A stretch of DNA of 64,000 nucleotides from Gammaproteobacteria bacterium (GTDB lineage: Bacteria > Pseudomonadota > Gammaproteobacteria > JAUIAT01): NCBI GenBank assembly GCA_030425295.1, contig JAUIAT010000002.1:1-64000 (forward strand), written 5' to 3'. The first letter of the stretch is position 1. Each line of letters begins with the position of its first letter. The notes under the pieces were generated by a model. That model was not told the DNA's origin, made no database searches, and was given only the letters and a program-made list of their open reading frames with translations. The position numbers and the translations under genes were made by a program. This document shows, one piece after another, positions 1-8,918 of this stretch.

Positions 1-535
1 ATGGGGTTTTGCATTGCATTATCATCAAGACTGACATTATGATCTAAAAGCTTAGCCAATGCCCAAAGGCTGTTGGCAATATTTTGCGAATTAAAATTAT
101 CAACTTTTGCTGGAATCACTTCTAGCATCTTAGCAATGGAGTTTCGCATTGCATTATCATCAAGACTGACATTATGATCTAAAAGCCTAGCCAATGCCCA
201 AAGGTTGTTGGCAATATCTTGCGAATTAAAATTATCAGCTTTTGCTGGAATCACTGCTAGCATATTAGCAATGGAATTTCGCATTGTTCGCATTGCATTA
301 TCATCAATACTGATATTATGATCTAAAAGCTTAGCCAATGCCCAAAGGCTGTTGGCAATTTCTTGCGAATTAAAATTATCAGCTTTTGCTGGAATCACTG
401 CTAGCATCTTAGCAATGGAGTTTTGCATTGCATTATCATCAAGACTGACATTATGATCTAAAAGCTTAGCCAATGCCCAAAGGCTGTTGGCAATTTCTTG
501 CGAATTAAAATTATCAGCTTTTTCTTCATAAATTT
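1..535 (-). repeat. 135-bp in-frame tandem repeats
   Basis: The anchor gcattgcattatcatca recurs at 11, 146, 290 and 425, so the unit is 135 bp, with one 144-bp unit that has a 9-bp insertion around 280-290. Units differ by only a few bases. All length changes are multiples of three and keep the minus-strand reading frame open. This indicates recent unit duplication under coding constraint. The array continues past the left edge. Confidence 0.95.
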
Positions 536-920
536 GTAGCAAAATAACATTAGCAAACTTTTGAAAACAAGTTTGATGGTGAAATTTGAAATAATTTCTT
601 GCGAACCTATGCAAAATAGTAGCGGAAGATTTATTAAAGTCATGTTCTTTTTGAATTTCTTCTTTATATTCAAGCCAAATTTCAAATAACTTATTTATTG
701 ATTTTATATTTCTTGTATTATTCTTATTAATTAAATTCATTAATGCATATTTAATTGCATTACCTATAGTTTTATGTTTTTCAGGAAACTCGTAAACAAG
801 CCTTGCCTTGCAAGCCTCAAGGTTAGCATCATGCAGCCAAATATTAGATTTAACGAGACTCAATACCCTGCTCTTAAGCGATGCTTTCTGAATGTTACTG
901 TAATTATTATTTTTTGGCAT
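1..920 (-). CDS. Tandem-repeat protein, DUF1601/octotricopeptide-like (3' end outside window)
   Basis: The frame is open from an ATG at 920 to the window edge, at least 306 residues, and has no stop inside the window. A purine-rich AGAAGAG lies just before the start. The first about 130 residues (start MPKNNNYSNI) are unique. From about residue 130 the protein consists of near-identical 45-residue repeats containing the core IANSLWALAKLLDHN; one unit carries 3 extra residues. The N-x-LWALAKL core resembles helical octotricopeptide-type repeats and the DUF1601 repeat known from Coxiella; that family link is from memory. Such alpha-solenoids usually bind protein or RNA. The function is unknown. 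A host-directed role is an inference from the repeats and the neighbouring orphan genes. The repeat frame, not the short overlapping frames, is the coding one because the sequence is conserved at codon level across units. Confidence 0.85.
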   Translation of the reverse strand, partial: MPKNNNYSNIQKASLKSRVLSLVKSNIWLHDANLEACKARLVYEFPEKHKTIGNAIKYALMNLINKNNTRNIKSINKLFEIWLEYKEEIQKEHDFNKSSATILHRFARNYFKFHHQTCFQKFANVILLQIYEEKADNFNSQEIANSLWALAKLLDHNVSLDDNAMQNSIAKMLAVIPAKADNFNSQEIANSLWALAKLLDHNISIDDNAMRTMRNSIANMLAVIPAKADNFNSQDIANNLWALARLLDHNVSLDDNAMRNSIAKMLEVIPAKVDNFNSQNIANSLWALAKLLDHNVSLDDNAMQNP

Positions 921-1021
921 TTTTTACGGCTCTTCTCTATTTGCACTGATTAAATATTATACACAAGACTATGTTTATAGCAAACTGAAGTTTGAATTAT
1001 CAATATTGAGTTTCCTAATTT

Positions 1022-1465
1022 TTAGCTATTAATACTTGGGCTCAATTGTTGAAGCTCTTCATATTCGTTAATAATCGCTCTTAAATTAGCGTGAAACAGA
1101 CCATCATGATCAAAATTATGCAAAAGTCTATTAAAGGAGTCTCCAGTAACCATACCAGGATCAACTTTTTTTGAAGCTTTATGTAATTGGCCAATCTGCT
1201 CCTTAATAAAGGCATTAAAGTTTTCTATTGCTTCTCTTGTAGCTTCATCAGAATTGAAATTTGTGTCGTTATCATAAGAGATTTTTGCTTGTTTTATATT
1301 ATTGCTGACTTGTCTAACAAGGCACTCTATAGTTGATTCTATAGATTTAACTGAATTCTTATCAGAACCATATGTACTGATTGATTGAATACCTATAAGA
1401 TCTTTTTTTTCTGCTGAATCTTTTTTCTTCCAAAAAGTGCTCAGTTTAAAAGAATTCATTCTCAT
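1022..1465 (-). CDS. Hypothetical protein, 147 residues, candidate effector
   Basis: I do not recognise this protein. It is soluble and has no signal peptide. The N-terminus is basic (KKKDSAEKK), the middle is hydrophilic and predicted helical, and the C-terminus is NEYEELQQLSPSINS. The Glu-rich run near the C-terminus is similar to the E-block of Dot/Icm secretion signals, so it may be a small secreted effector; this is inference only. The GTG one codon earlier is less likely than the ATG at 1465, which follows GAGAGCGG at a fitting distance; a further ATG lies at 1459. It sits alone between the repeat protein and the ABC-F gene. Confidence 0.6.
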   Translation of the reverse strand: MRMNSFKLSTFWKKKDSAEKKDLIGIQSISTYGSDKNSVKSIESTIECLVRQVSNNIKQAKISYDNDTNFNSDEATREAIENFNAFIKEQIGQLHKASKKVDPGMVTGDSFNRLLHNFDHDGLFHANLRAIINEYEELQQLSPSINS

Positions 1466-1542
1466 CACAATATCCGCTCTCTTAATTTAACCTATACTTT
1501 ATAAGGCAAACATTAAGAGCAGATTAACAGGCAAAAATATCT

Positions 1543-3399
1543 CTATAAATCTTGCATCAAATCGAGCATTTCATCTTCTTTTGACTCAATCTCAGATGCA
1601 ATTTTCTCACGCTTTTTAGTCAAAGCATCCAAGTCTTGCTTTCGACTATCACAATACAAACCAGGCTCAGCAAGTTTTTCATCCACCTCGGATAAACGCA
1701 GCTGCAGTCTGTCTATTTGAGTTTCAATATGCTTAATTTTTCTTTCAATTATCGCAATATCTGAATTTGATAACTGCTTTTTATTTGAGTCAATTTTCTT
1801 TGCTGATGCTTCTTGTTTCAGTCTGGTTTTGATTGAATCTCGCAACCAATCACGATAATCATCAAGATCACCATCAAACCTTGAGACCGCACCATCAGAC
1901 ACTAACCACAATTCATCAGTAACAGCGTTTAGCAAATACCTATCATGTGAAACTATTACCATAGCCCCCTCATAAGACTGCAAGGCCAATGCCAAAGCTT
2001 CACGAACCTCCATATCAAGATGGTTAGTAGGCTCATCAAGAAGCAAGAAATTAGGTGATTGCCATATTAAAAGAGCCATCACTAAGCGAGCCTTCTCACC
2101 CCCTGAAAAATTTCTGACTGGACGAAAAGCATCATCACCGCGAAAATTAAATCCACCGAGATATTGACGTCCTTCTTTATCTGTAACAGATTCATCTATT
2201 CGTTTTAGATGCCAAAGAGGGCCTTCATCTAGATCAAGGTGTTCAAGCTGATACTGGGCAAAGTAACCTATTTTAAGGTCAGGATTATAAACAAACTCGC
2301 CACTTGTTGGGTTCAAAGATTTAGCCAAAACCTTTATTAGTGTTGATTTACCAGCGCCATTTGGACCAATCAACCCAATACGATCTCCATCATTTATAGC
2401 GAAGTTAATTTTATTTAATATGATATTTTCATCATAACCAATATCAGCTTTGTGCGTACGAACCATAGGGTTTCCAGCTCGCTTTGCTTTTTTAAACTCA
2501 AATTGAAACGGACTAGATTCATGCACCTGAGCAACAATATCCATTTTTTCAATCATTTTAAGTCGGCTTTGCGCTTGCTTTGCCTTAGAGGCCTTAAAAC
2601 GGAAACGATCAACATAACTCTGCAGATGATCTTTTGCCTTTTTCTGCTTTTCAAACGTTGCCTGCTGCAAACGCAAGGCTTCAATATGCGACCTTTCAAA
2701 CGCACTATAATTTCCAGTGTAAATGTTTAATTTTTTCTGAAAGAAGTGCACCGTATGATTCGTAACTTTATCTAAAAATGCTCTATCATGAGAAATTAAC
2801 AATACAGTCTGATTAACTTGCTGTAAAAATTCCTCAAGCCACATAATAGCATCTAAATCCAAGTGATTAGTTGGCTCATCTAGAAGCAAAACATCAGATC
2901 TAACCATCAAAACACGGGCTAAATTCATGCGCATTCTCCACCCACCCGAAAAAGAATCAATAGGCTGCGTAAGTTCTTGCTGCGAAAAACCTAAACCAAT
3001 AAGAATTTTAGAAGCCATACTAGGTATAGAGTAACCATCTATTTCTGCAAGCCGCGCGTGAATACGACTAATTTCCATACCATCATTATCTGACTCAGCG
3101 CTTAATAGTTTTTTCTGTAGGTCAGCATAATCAGCATCTCCATCACATACATAATCAATAGTTGCTTGACTACCAGATGGAATTTGCTGCTCTATATGGG
3201 CAAGCCTCACCCCCTTAGGAATAACAACTTCGCCCTGCTCAACTTCAAGCTTTTCTTGAATAAGCATAAATAAAGAAGTCTTACCGGCACCATTAGGGCC
3301 AACAATACCAATTTTTTGGCGAGGGTGAAGGGTTAAGCTGGCATGATCCAGCAACACTTTATGACCACGTTGCAATGTTATTTGTTGTAATTGAATCAT
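1543..3399 (-). CDS. yheS: ABC-F family ATPase, YheS/Uup type
   Basis: A 618-residue soluble protein with two ABC ATPase domains and no membrane segments, which defines the ABC-F family of ribosome-associated translation factors. Domain 1 has Walker A GPNGAGKT at 34-41, signature SGGWR near 151 and Walker B LLLDEPTNHLD near 171-181. A charged linker at about 240-290 links to domain 2, with Walker A GPNGAGKS at 345-352, signature SGGEK at 432 and a second LLLDEPTNHLD near 452. The C-terminal 80 residues form a coiled coil. The N-terminus and length (E. coli YheS is 637) fit YheS better than Uup or EttA. The paralog assignment is less certain than the family. Known ABC-F proteins act at the ribosomal E site; some confer antibiotic resistance. 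Confidence 0.9.
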   Translation of the reverse strand: MIQLQQITLQRGHKVLLDHASLTLHPRQKIGIVGPNGAGKTSLFMLIQEKLEVEQGEVVIPKGVRLAHIEQQIPSGSQATIDYVCDGDADYADLQKKLLSAESDNDGMEISRIHARLAEIDGYSIPSMASKILIGLGFSQQELTQPIDSFSGGWRMRMNLARVLMVRSDVLLLDEPTNHLDLDAIMWLEEFLQQVNQTVLLISHDRAFLDKVTNHTVHFFQKKLNIYTGNYSAFERSHIEALRLQQATFEKQKKAKDHLQSYVDRFRFKASKAKQAQSRLKMIEKMDIVAQVHESSPFQFEFKKAKRAGNPMVRTHKADIGYDENIILNKINFAINDGDRIGLIGPNGAGKSTLIKVLAKSLNPTSGEFVYNPDLKIGYFAQYQLEHLDLDEGPLWHLKRIDESVTDKEGRQYLGGFNFRGDDAFRPVRNFSGGEKARLVMALLIWQSPNFLLLDEPTNHLDMEVREALALALQSYEGAMVIVSHDRYLLNAVTDELWLVSDGAVSRFDGDLDDYRDWLRDSIKTRLKQEASAKKIDSNKKQLSNSDIAIIERKIKHIETQIDRLQLRLSEVDEKLAEPGLYCDSRKQDLDALTKKREKIASEIESKEDEMLDLMQDL

Positions 3400-3538
3400 G
3401 TTACACCTTTAAATTTTATAAGAGATAATAAAACAAATCTATGGTTATTTATGCTGCAGTTAGTTGGCTAGGCAACGAAAGTATCATCTATGGCTAACAG
3501 GTGTAAAGAAACAGCTAAAGATATTTTTACCTCTGATT

Positions 3539-3703
3539 TTAGGGTCTGTTTACAATTGGTGTTGCAAAGCGAAAATATATAGAATGCAGAGAATATTTGT
3601 TCTTTAATTTGGCGAATAGTCTCTCTATTCAACGAGTTAAAAGTGAAATTTTCACAAATTATAGAAATTTGCAGCTGTAAGACCAATTGTCAACAGACCC
3701 TAA
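3539..3703. mobile_element. Complete miniature inverted-repeat element (MITE-like), 165 bp
   Basis: The left end TTAGGGTCTGTTTACAATTG and the reverse complement of the right end, TTAGGGTCTGTTGACAATTG, match at all but one base over more than 20 bp. The interior is A+T rich and has no credible gene; a 72-codon frame (3468-3686) covers it but is not conserved in other copies. At least six shorter relatives occur in intergenic spaces of this window (near 27104, 30828, 35163, 36758, 44249 and 58966). Together with flanks it fills the 370-bp gap between the ABC-F gene and the helicase-ankyrin gene. No transposase is nearby, so mobility would be in trans. Confidence 0.85.
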
Positions 3704-3768
3704 GCATTTTGTGATTAGATTATAGTTTTTCAAACCTAGTCAAAACCACCAAACACACTACTTTTGTC

Positions 3769-6700
3769 TCAAATAATACTTGCATTAGGCCTCTCATCAT
3801 AATCACTTGTACTTTCCTTATTATCTTCACTTACTGATTGTGAACTAGCAAACAATGAACGGGAAGAGATAATTATATTACTATCGTCTTTATTAGAAGA
3901 AATAGACCTAAGCGCACCCCGAACTTTTTCGTCTTCCATGCTCAATAAAGCTTTAAGATCATCGCGAGCAACCACTGCTTTTGCAAATTCTAAATTATTA
4001 TACTCTACAGCTGTTACTAATAATTTATCTATTAGTGAGTTATCTTTGAGATCTTCCTGTTTGCAGCTCTTAACTATGACATCTATCATTTCAATACGGT
4101 TGCAAATGGCAACTAGCTCAACAGCTGAAATATTTTCATTCTCCGATATCTTTGCATCTGATGAAAGCTTCAATCCAGCACCCGAAAGAAGCTCTAATAC
4201 ATCAGATTTAACTCCTTTAAAAATTGCATAACCAACAAACGACAACATGAAATCACCGCTTGTTTTAATCCTATAATTTACAAGGTCTTCGCGCCTAAAA
4301 TTAATAAATTTCTTTATAACTTCAATCTGAGATCCAAGCATAGCCAAGCAAAATGTTCTTACTAAATCTTCATTTTTACAACCACGTATAAAATTATCCA
4401 TAGCTGATTTATCAAGACCGGGGATACATTTAGTAAACATGTTTACTATTGGCCAGTGGCCAAATTTAATAGCTGATTGATATACTTCAAACATTTTTTC
4501 AAAATCAAATAGTGACTTATGCACTAAATAAACTCTAAATGATTTTATCATCTCACTATCATGATTAGCCGATGCTAGAATAGCACTCAAAGTAAAAAGA
4601 AAAGAGTTATCAAGAACCATACTCAAAATAATATATTGGTGTCCATTTTTCTCAACACAATTAATCAATTCTTTTACACAAACGCCATTTAATAGTGCAG
4701 CATCATAGGCTAAAGAGGCATCTTTAAAATCTTTCTCCATATCATTTAAAATATTTTCTAAATCCTGAATACCTGCTATTCTACTTAAACTTAGGTTGAA
4801 TTTGTTAGCATTATTAGACAAATATTTACGGAAATTAACAGCTTCCTTATTCTTCTGGTACTTAAGTGAAACATCATAAAAATTTCCCTCAGTTCCCTTA
4901 ATAGAACTATCAGCTTTAGCTTTTAAAAGTTTAAACATAACCCCCATATTATTATTTCTTGCAGCAACAATTAAAGCAGTTTCTTTCCGATCGATCCCAT
5001 CATCTTTAATTTCACATATTACATTGGGGTCTGCCCCATAACTTAAAAGGATCTCAGCTATTTTAGGTTTACATAATTCAGAGGCTATATATAAAAGGGT
5101 TTTGTTGAACAAAAAAGAGACATTAAAGATATCTTTAAGAAGATTAACCTGTTTAACTTTTTCAATTACGTCCCGAAGCCTTTGCTTACAACCAAGACGT
5201 ATGGTTAAATAAATTATGTAAGAAAATAAATCAAGCTTTTTAGCATTTTTGTCAAAAAACAGATCAGACTCTGCAAAAAACCAATCAAACAAAGTCTTAG
5301 CTACTTCTTTATCCTCAGAATTAAGACTCACACCAAATAAAAAAACAAGCTCTTCAAAAGAGATATAATCAACGTCAAGATCTAGTAATAAAGACACCAT
5401 CTTAGAGTTATCTAAATGCACTGCAAAAGCAAGCGCACCAAAGCCCTTATCTCCGCCCCCTGGAGACGTTATAGCTACATTATCACTTGAGTCTTTCTTG
5501 CTTAATAACTTAATAATTTCTTTATTAAGGCCTCTAAAAATAGCATACCCCAAAGAATTACAAATATACTTATGGCCACCATCAGTTTTTATTTCCACAT
5601 TAAAATCTTCAACAAATAGGTTATCAATCCAATAGATATTACTTCCTTGTAAAACCTTCATAAAAAGCCTTGTCTTAACAAGCTTATCTGCATCAACGGT
5701 ATTCTTAAGTATATAATTTCTAAGCTCATTATTATTCTTTACCAAAAACTCTAGAATCTCTCCTCCAGAACCGTGGATGTTTTCAATAAACATATCAATT
5801 ATATCTCGATCTTCACACCAGCTATCTAAGTAATCAGACAAATGACTTCCTAATAACTGAATAAAATCCTCATTTTTGTTTATAAAGAAATTAAAATCCT
5901 CTAAGCTTTGTATATTTAAGAACATAAAGCATAATTTTAGGTTTTTCTTAATTTCAGCTTTAAGACTAATAATTTTATCTACATTATCAGAATTTAGCTT
6001 TTTAATTTTTTTATGCTTATCGCAGATAGTATTAATTAATTTTTCAGCGTCTATAACCTGACCATTGCTAGGATTTAATTCATTATTTCGGTTGCTCTTT
6101 TTAGGTTTGGGTTTCATCCTACTTTTCAATCGCTTAGAATCTCTAAGCTTACGCAACCTACGAATTTTATCTTGATCAACTTTTGGACTTGAGGCCACTC
6201 TTTTGCCAGATTTAATAGATTTTGTTTGTTTATTTTGATCAATCCCCTTAACCTTTTTTAGAGATTCTGATGAAAAACTAGCTAACCCACTTTCTGGTTT
6301 ATGCTCCGTGGTAGTACTTGCAACGTTTGACAGCTGCTCATTGTTGAACCGATTAAAAAACTGTTGATATAAATCGGAATACCTCTCTTTGCAAACTCTT
6401 TTAGCAACTATATAACTTTCATTATTTAACTGTTTATCATAATTAATATTATATGGGCCAAAAAACAAATCAGATAGCTCTGGGCAATTAGCTCTACAAA
6501 CCCTTCTTGCTACATCCATTCGCTCATTATCAATAAGTTGCAACACCTGACCAATCCATTTTTCTTTTTCAATCTTCAGATCCACAACAACTTTTTCTTT
6601 TGGTTTCTCTATTTTCTGCTGATCTAAATCAATTACAGATCTTAAACCATCCCAAATTTTGTTAATCCTTTTCTTTGATTGCTCAACAATATAAAGCTCT

Positions 6701-8520
6701 TTTTTAGCTCTAGTTGCACCGATAAACAAACGATTTATATAGCTTATAGATTCTTCTTTTTGTCGAAGCTCTGATGTTTGTAAATTTGTTTTATTCTGCT
6801 TTGGAGCAAATTCACTTAAATTTATTTGTCGAAGTTTTTTATTTAGTTTTGCTAAGCTTTCACCCTCAAGTAATCTATAAAGAATAATATTTCTATATTC
6901 CAAGCCAATTATTTGCTCTGGTGTAAATATAAGCTGAGTTTTAAATTTTTTAGCTGCCTCTTCCCGACACTCTTCATCTGGAATTATTATGGCAGTATCA
7001 GGCTTACTAATAATAGACTGAAGATTACTACTAGACTTAACTTCACTAGCCAAAAAGCAACCAACATTAGACTCAAAATCGACTTTTGAATCTAATGCAA
7101 CATATTCGCCATCAGTTAACACACCACTGGTCAATAAATATTTCAATTTTAGTATTTGATTAATAAATTTAGTAATATTTGCAGGAGTCCGATGAGTGAC
7201 ACTCAAAGTATGCTGATTAAGATTATCTGGCAGGATTTCTTTGATAAAAGACTTACTTGAGTAGATGCTATCATAAGACTGATTTGGATCCATAAAAATA
7301 CAAATTTGCCTTACAAACCTTTCAGCATCTCTTTTTGATAGGCCAATTAACGAGACAAGTTCTGATCTAGAAAAACCTTGTGACTCATCAGTTACAACAA
7401 GATCATAGATATCACGCGGTTTAATAACAGTCAACGCAGGATATATGGCACCAGAATTATGCAAAGTTGATTTCAAATAAGTATAAAGTGCAAATAAGCC
7501 TTTAAAATCAGCATCTTTATCAATTCTGGTATTTCTTGCCCCTATTTCTTTGTAACTTTTTAAAACTGAAGCTTGCCTTATTGACTCTTGCTCGGCTGAT
7601 GACCCCTCATCGCTTTCTTCACAATCATTCAAATAATTTAACCCCAGATGATTCTTATAGTCATGATCAAGCACAGCTATTGTTTCAAGTTCTTTAAAAA
7701 TTTGCCGTGAAGTAATCTTGGCTTTAAGTTTTGGTTTTTGTTTGTTATGCAGGCTTTTATACCAAACCTCAAAGTCATTAATTTTCAGAATTTTGATATC
7801 TTTACCATAAGCCTGCTTAATTAATTGATCATAAGTGAGAATCTCAACTGACACCCTACTCGCACTAATATCAGGAAGATCCTGCCAAAGATGCGTGAAA
7901 TACTTAGCCAAATTTTTTGACTTACAAACATATAATATTTTTGCTCCATCAAGCTTATTGTGCAGATAACCCTTAATTGCGTTTCTCATTAGTTTGCGAG
8001 CAATTAGCGTCTTACCAGCACCAGCGCAACCATTAGTTATCATCGGCAAACCAGAAGAAATAACTGACTGTTGAGAGGGGGTAAGTTTTATTGATTTAGT
8101 AGACTGCTGGTCATCCTCATATTTAATTTTTGAGTCATTATTATTTGATAAGAGTTTGTCTAAATCCTTTTTGGTTTTAATTTTATCTGAAAGTTCTGAA
8201 TCTGATTTTAGTTCATTTATGAAGTTATCTACGACATTTTTTTCTTTCATATCAGGTGAACGATCATAACGATGATTTTTCACCAGCCTGGTTAAAACGA
8301 TATAATTCTTATTTTCATGAGTAAAAACTGAATATAACAGTCGACCAGCATTAGGAAGGTTAAAAGTATAGACTTTTTGCATAGAATTGCTATTTTTAGA
8401 TTTAGGCAACTTACCAGTTTCTAAAGCATTTTTTAATTTATTTAATGCTTGCTTGTATGAGTTGTTGCAAATAATATCCTTAAGGATATATTTAGGATCG
8501 ATATAACCGTCAAACTTCAT
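3769..8520 (-). CDS. Superfamily I helicase-like protein with ankyrin repeats, 1583 residues
   Basis: The N-terminal about 80 residues (RLLYSVFTHENKNYIV, then NHRYDRS) resemble a RelE/ParE-type fold (weak). An UvrD/DUF2075-like ATPase follows: Walker A GCAGAGKT at 164-171, Walker B VVTDESQ at 375-381, DPNQ at 411, THRTPANI at 442 and GATRAKKELYI at 601. Two related segments lie near 667-688 and 703-724 (VARRVC/VAKRVC). A strongly basic run at 784-813 (KRLKSRMKPKPKK) resembles a nuclear localisation signal. The C-terminal half is ankyrin-like, clearest at about 1140-1210 (TLLYIASELCKPKIAEILL, then SYGADPN). The C-terminus is acidic and Ser-rich (SEDNKESTSDYDE). No signal peptide or membrane segment was seen. 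Motor, basic run and ankyrin together suggest a secreted host-directed protein; that is inference. A non-secreted DNA or RNA helicase remains possible. Confidence 0.85.
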   Translation of the reverse strand: MKFDGYIDPKYILKDIICNNSYKQALNKLKNALETGKLPKSKNSNSMQKVYTFNLPNAGRLLYSVFTHENKNYIVLTRLVKNHRYDRSPDMKEKNVVDNFINELKSDSELSDKIKTKKDLDKLLSNNNDSKIKYEDDQQSTKSIKLTPSQQSVISSGLPMITNGCAGAGKTLIARKLMRNAIKGYLHNKLDGAKILYVCKSKNLAKYFTHLWQDLPDISASRVSVEILTYDQLIKQAYGKDIKILKINDFEVWYKSLHNKQKPKLKAKITSRQIFKELETIAVLDHDYKNHLGLNYLNDCEESDEGSSAEQESIRQASVLKSYKEIGARNTRIDKDADFKGLFALYTYLKSTLHNSGAIYPALTVIKPRDIYDLVVTDESQGFSRSELVSLIGLSKRDAERFVRQICIFMDPNQSYDSIYSSKSFIKEILPDNLNQHTLSVTHRTPANITKFINQILKLKYLLTSGVLTDGEYVALDSKVDFESNVGCFLASEVKSSSNLQSIISKPDTAIIIPDEECREEAAKKFKTQLIFTPEQIIGLEYRNIILYRLLEGESLAKLNKKLRQINLSEFAPKQNKTNLQTSELRQKEESISYINRLFIGATRAKKELYIVEQSKKRINKIWDGLRSVIDLDQQKIEKPKEKVVVDLKIEKEKWIGQVLQLIDNERMDVARRVCRANCPELSDLFFGPYNINYDKQLNNESYIVAKRVCKERYSDLYQQFFNRFNNEQLSNVASTTTEHKPESGLASFSSESLKKVKGIDQNKQTKSIKSGKRVASSPKVDQDKIRRLRKLRDSKRLKSRMKPKPKKSNRNNELNPSNGQVIDAEKLINTICDKHKKIKKLNSDNVDKIISLKAEIKKNLKLCFMFLNIQSLEDFNFFINKNEDFIQLLGSHLSDYLDSWCEDRDIIDMFIENIHGSGGEILEFLVKNNNELRNYILKNTVDADKLVKTRLFMKVLQGSNIYWIDNLFVEDFNVEIKTDGGHKYICNSLGYAIFRGLNKEIIKLLSKKDSSDNVAITSPGGGDKGFGALAFAVHLDNSKMVSLLLDLDVDYISFEELVFLFGVSLNSEDKEVAKTLFDWFFAESDLFFDKNAKKLDLFSYIIYLTIRLGCKQRLRDVIEKVKQVNLLKDIFNVSFLFNKTLLYIASELCKPKIAEILLSYGADPNVICEIKDDGIDRKETALIVAARNNNMGVMFKLLKAKADSSIKGTEGNFYDVSLKYQKNKEAVNFRKYLSNNANKFNLSLSRIAGIQDLENILNDMEKDFKDASLAYDAALLNGVCVKELINCVEKNGHQYIILSMVLDNSFLFTLSAILASANHDSEMIKSFRVYLVHKSLFDFEKMFEVYQSAIKFGHWPIVNMFTKCIPGLDKSAMDNFIRGCKNEDLVRTFCLAMLGSQIEVIKKFINFRREDLVNYRIKTSGDFMLSFVGYAIFKGVKSDVLELLSGAGLKLSSDAKISENENISAVELVAICNRIEMIDVIVKSCKQEDLKDNSLIDKLLVTAVEYNNLEFAKAVVARDDLKALLSMEDEKVRGALRSISSNKDDSNIIISSRSLFASSQSVSEDNKESTSDYDERPNASII

Positions 8521-8570
8521 GATAACTGTGCCTGTATTAAATGCATCGCATATATAAAGTTAATGCAAAT

Positions 8571-8589
8571 GGTGTAAATTTTGCACCAC
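8571..8589. promoter_or_regulatory. Imperfect palindrome upstream of the helicase-ankyrin gene
   Basis: TGGTGTAAA and TTTGCACCA form 9-bp arms with one mismatch about 50 bp before the start at 8520. The position is suitable for an operator. No regulator is known for it, and chance occurrence in A+T-rich DNA cannot be excluded. Confidence 0.3.
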
Positions 8590-8698
8590 ATATTAATAGA
8601 TTATTTTTTAAACATCAAGAAAAGGGATAGAAAACAATAGGCGCACCAATAATGCAAAATCAATGGCAAGTTCAAATTCTCCGATCACACATATAAAA

Positions 8699-8722
8699 AA
8701 AGCATCTCTTAGAGATGCTTTT
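8699..8722 (-). terminator. Rho-independent terminator after tRNA-Arg
   Basis: On the minus strand a perfect hairpin AAGCATCTC/GAGATGCTT is followed by a run of T residues. It lies a few bases downstream of the tRNA-Arg 3' end and fits termination of the tRNA transcript. Confidence 0.85.
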
Positions 8723-8728
8723 CTAATA

Positions 8729-8805
8729 TGGCGCGCCCGGAAGGATTCGAACCTCCGACCTTCTGGTTCGTAGCCAGACACTCTATCCAGCTGAGCTACG
8801 GGCGC
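8729..8805 (-). tRNA. tRNA-Arg (anticodon ACG)
   Basis: A 77-nt cloverleaf reads on the minus strand from GCGCCCG to CGGGCGC, discriminator G and an encoded CCA. The anticodon arm is TCTGG-CTACGAA-CCAGA, giving anticodon ACG. The T arm GGTTCGAATCC is present. In bacteria this A34 is normally deaminated to inosine by TadA so that it reads CGU, CGC and CGA. It lies 22 bp downstream of tRNA-Ser and probably shares its transcript. The csrA-tRNA-Ser-tRNA-Arg order matches other gammaproteobacteria. Confidence 0.97.
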
Positions 8806-8827
8806 GTGTTCTGCTCTAAATATCATG

Positions 8828-8918
8828 TGGCGGAGAGAGAGGGATTCGAACCCTCGATGGGAGGTCATCCCATACTCCCTTAGCAGGGGAGCGCCTTCAG
8901 CCGCTCGGCCATCTCTCC
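8828..8918 (-). tRNA. tRNA-Ser (anticodon GCT)
   Basis: A 91-nt class II tRNA reads on the minus strand from GGAGAGA to TCTCTCC, discriminator G and an encoded CCA. The anticodon loop CTGCTAA gives GCT, decoding AGC and AGU. A long variable arm (stem GGGAT/ATCCC type) is visible, as expected for serine tRNA. It sits between csrA and tRNA-Arg. Confidence 0.97.

Noticed and set aside
1-535. CRISPR-like periodic repeats
   Set aside because: Units are 135 bp, contiguous without spacers and in frame in a gene.
458-685. A 75-codon minus-strand frame in the left-edge repeat gene
   Set aside because: It is in another frame than the 45-residue repeats, whose frame stays open over 306 codons and keeps codon-level conservation.
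3468-3686. A 72-codon minus-strand frame
   Set aside because: It lies in the MITE and is not conserved in the other copies.
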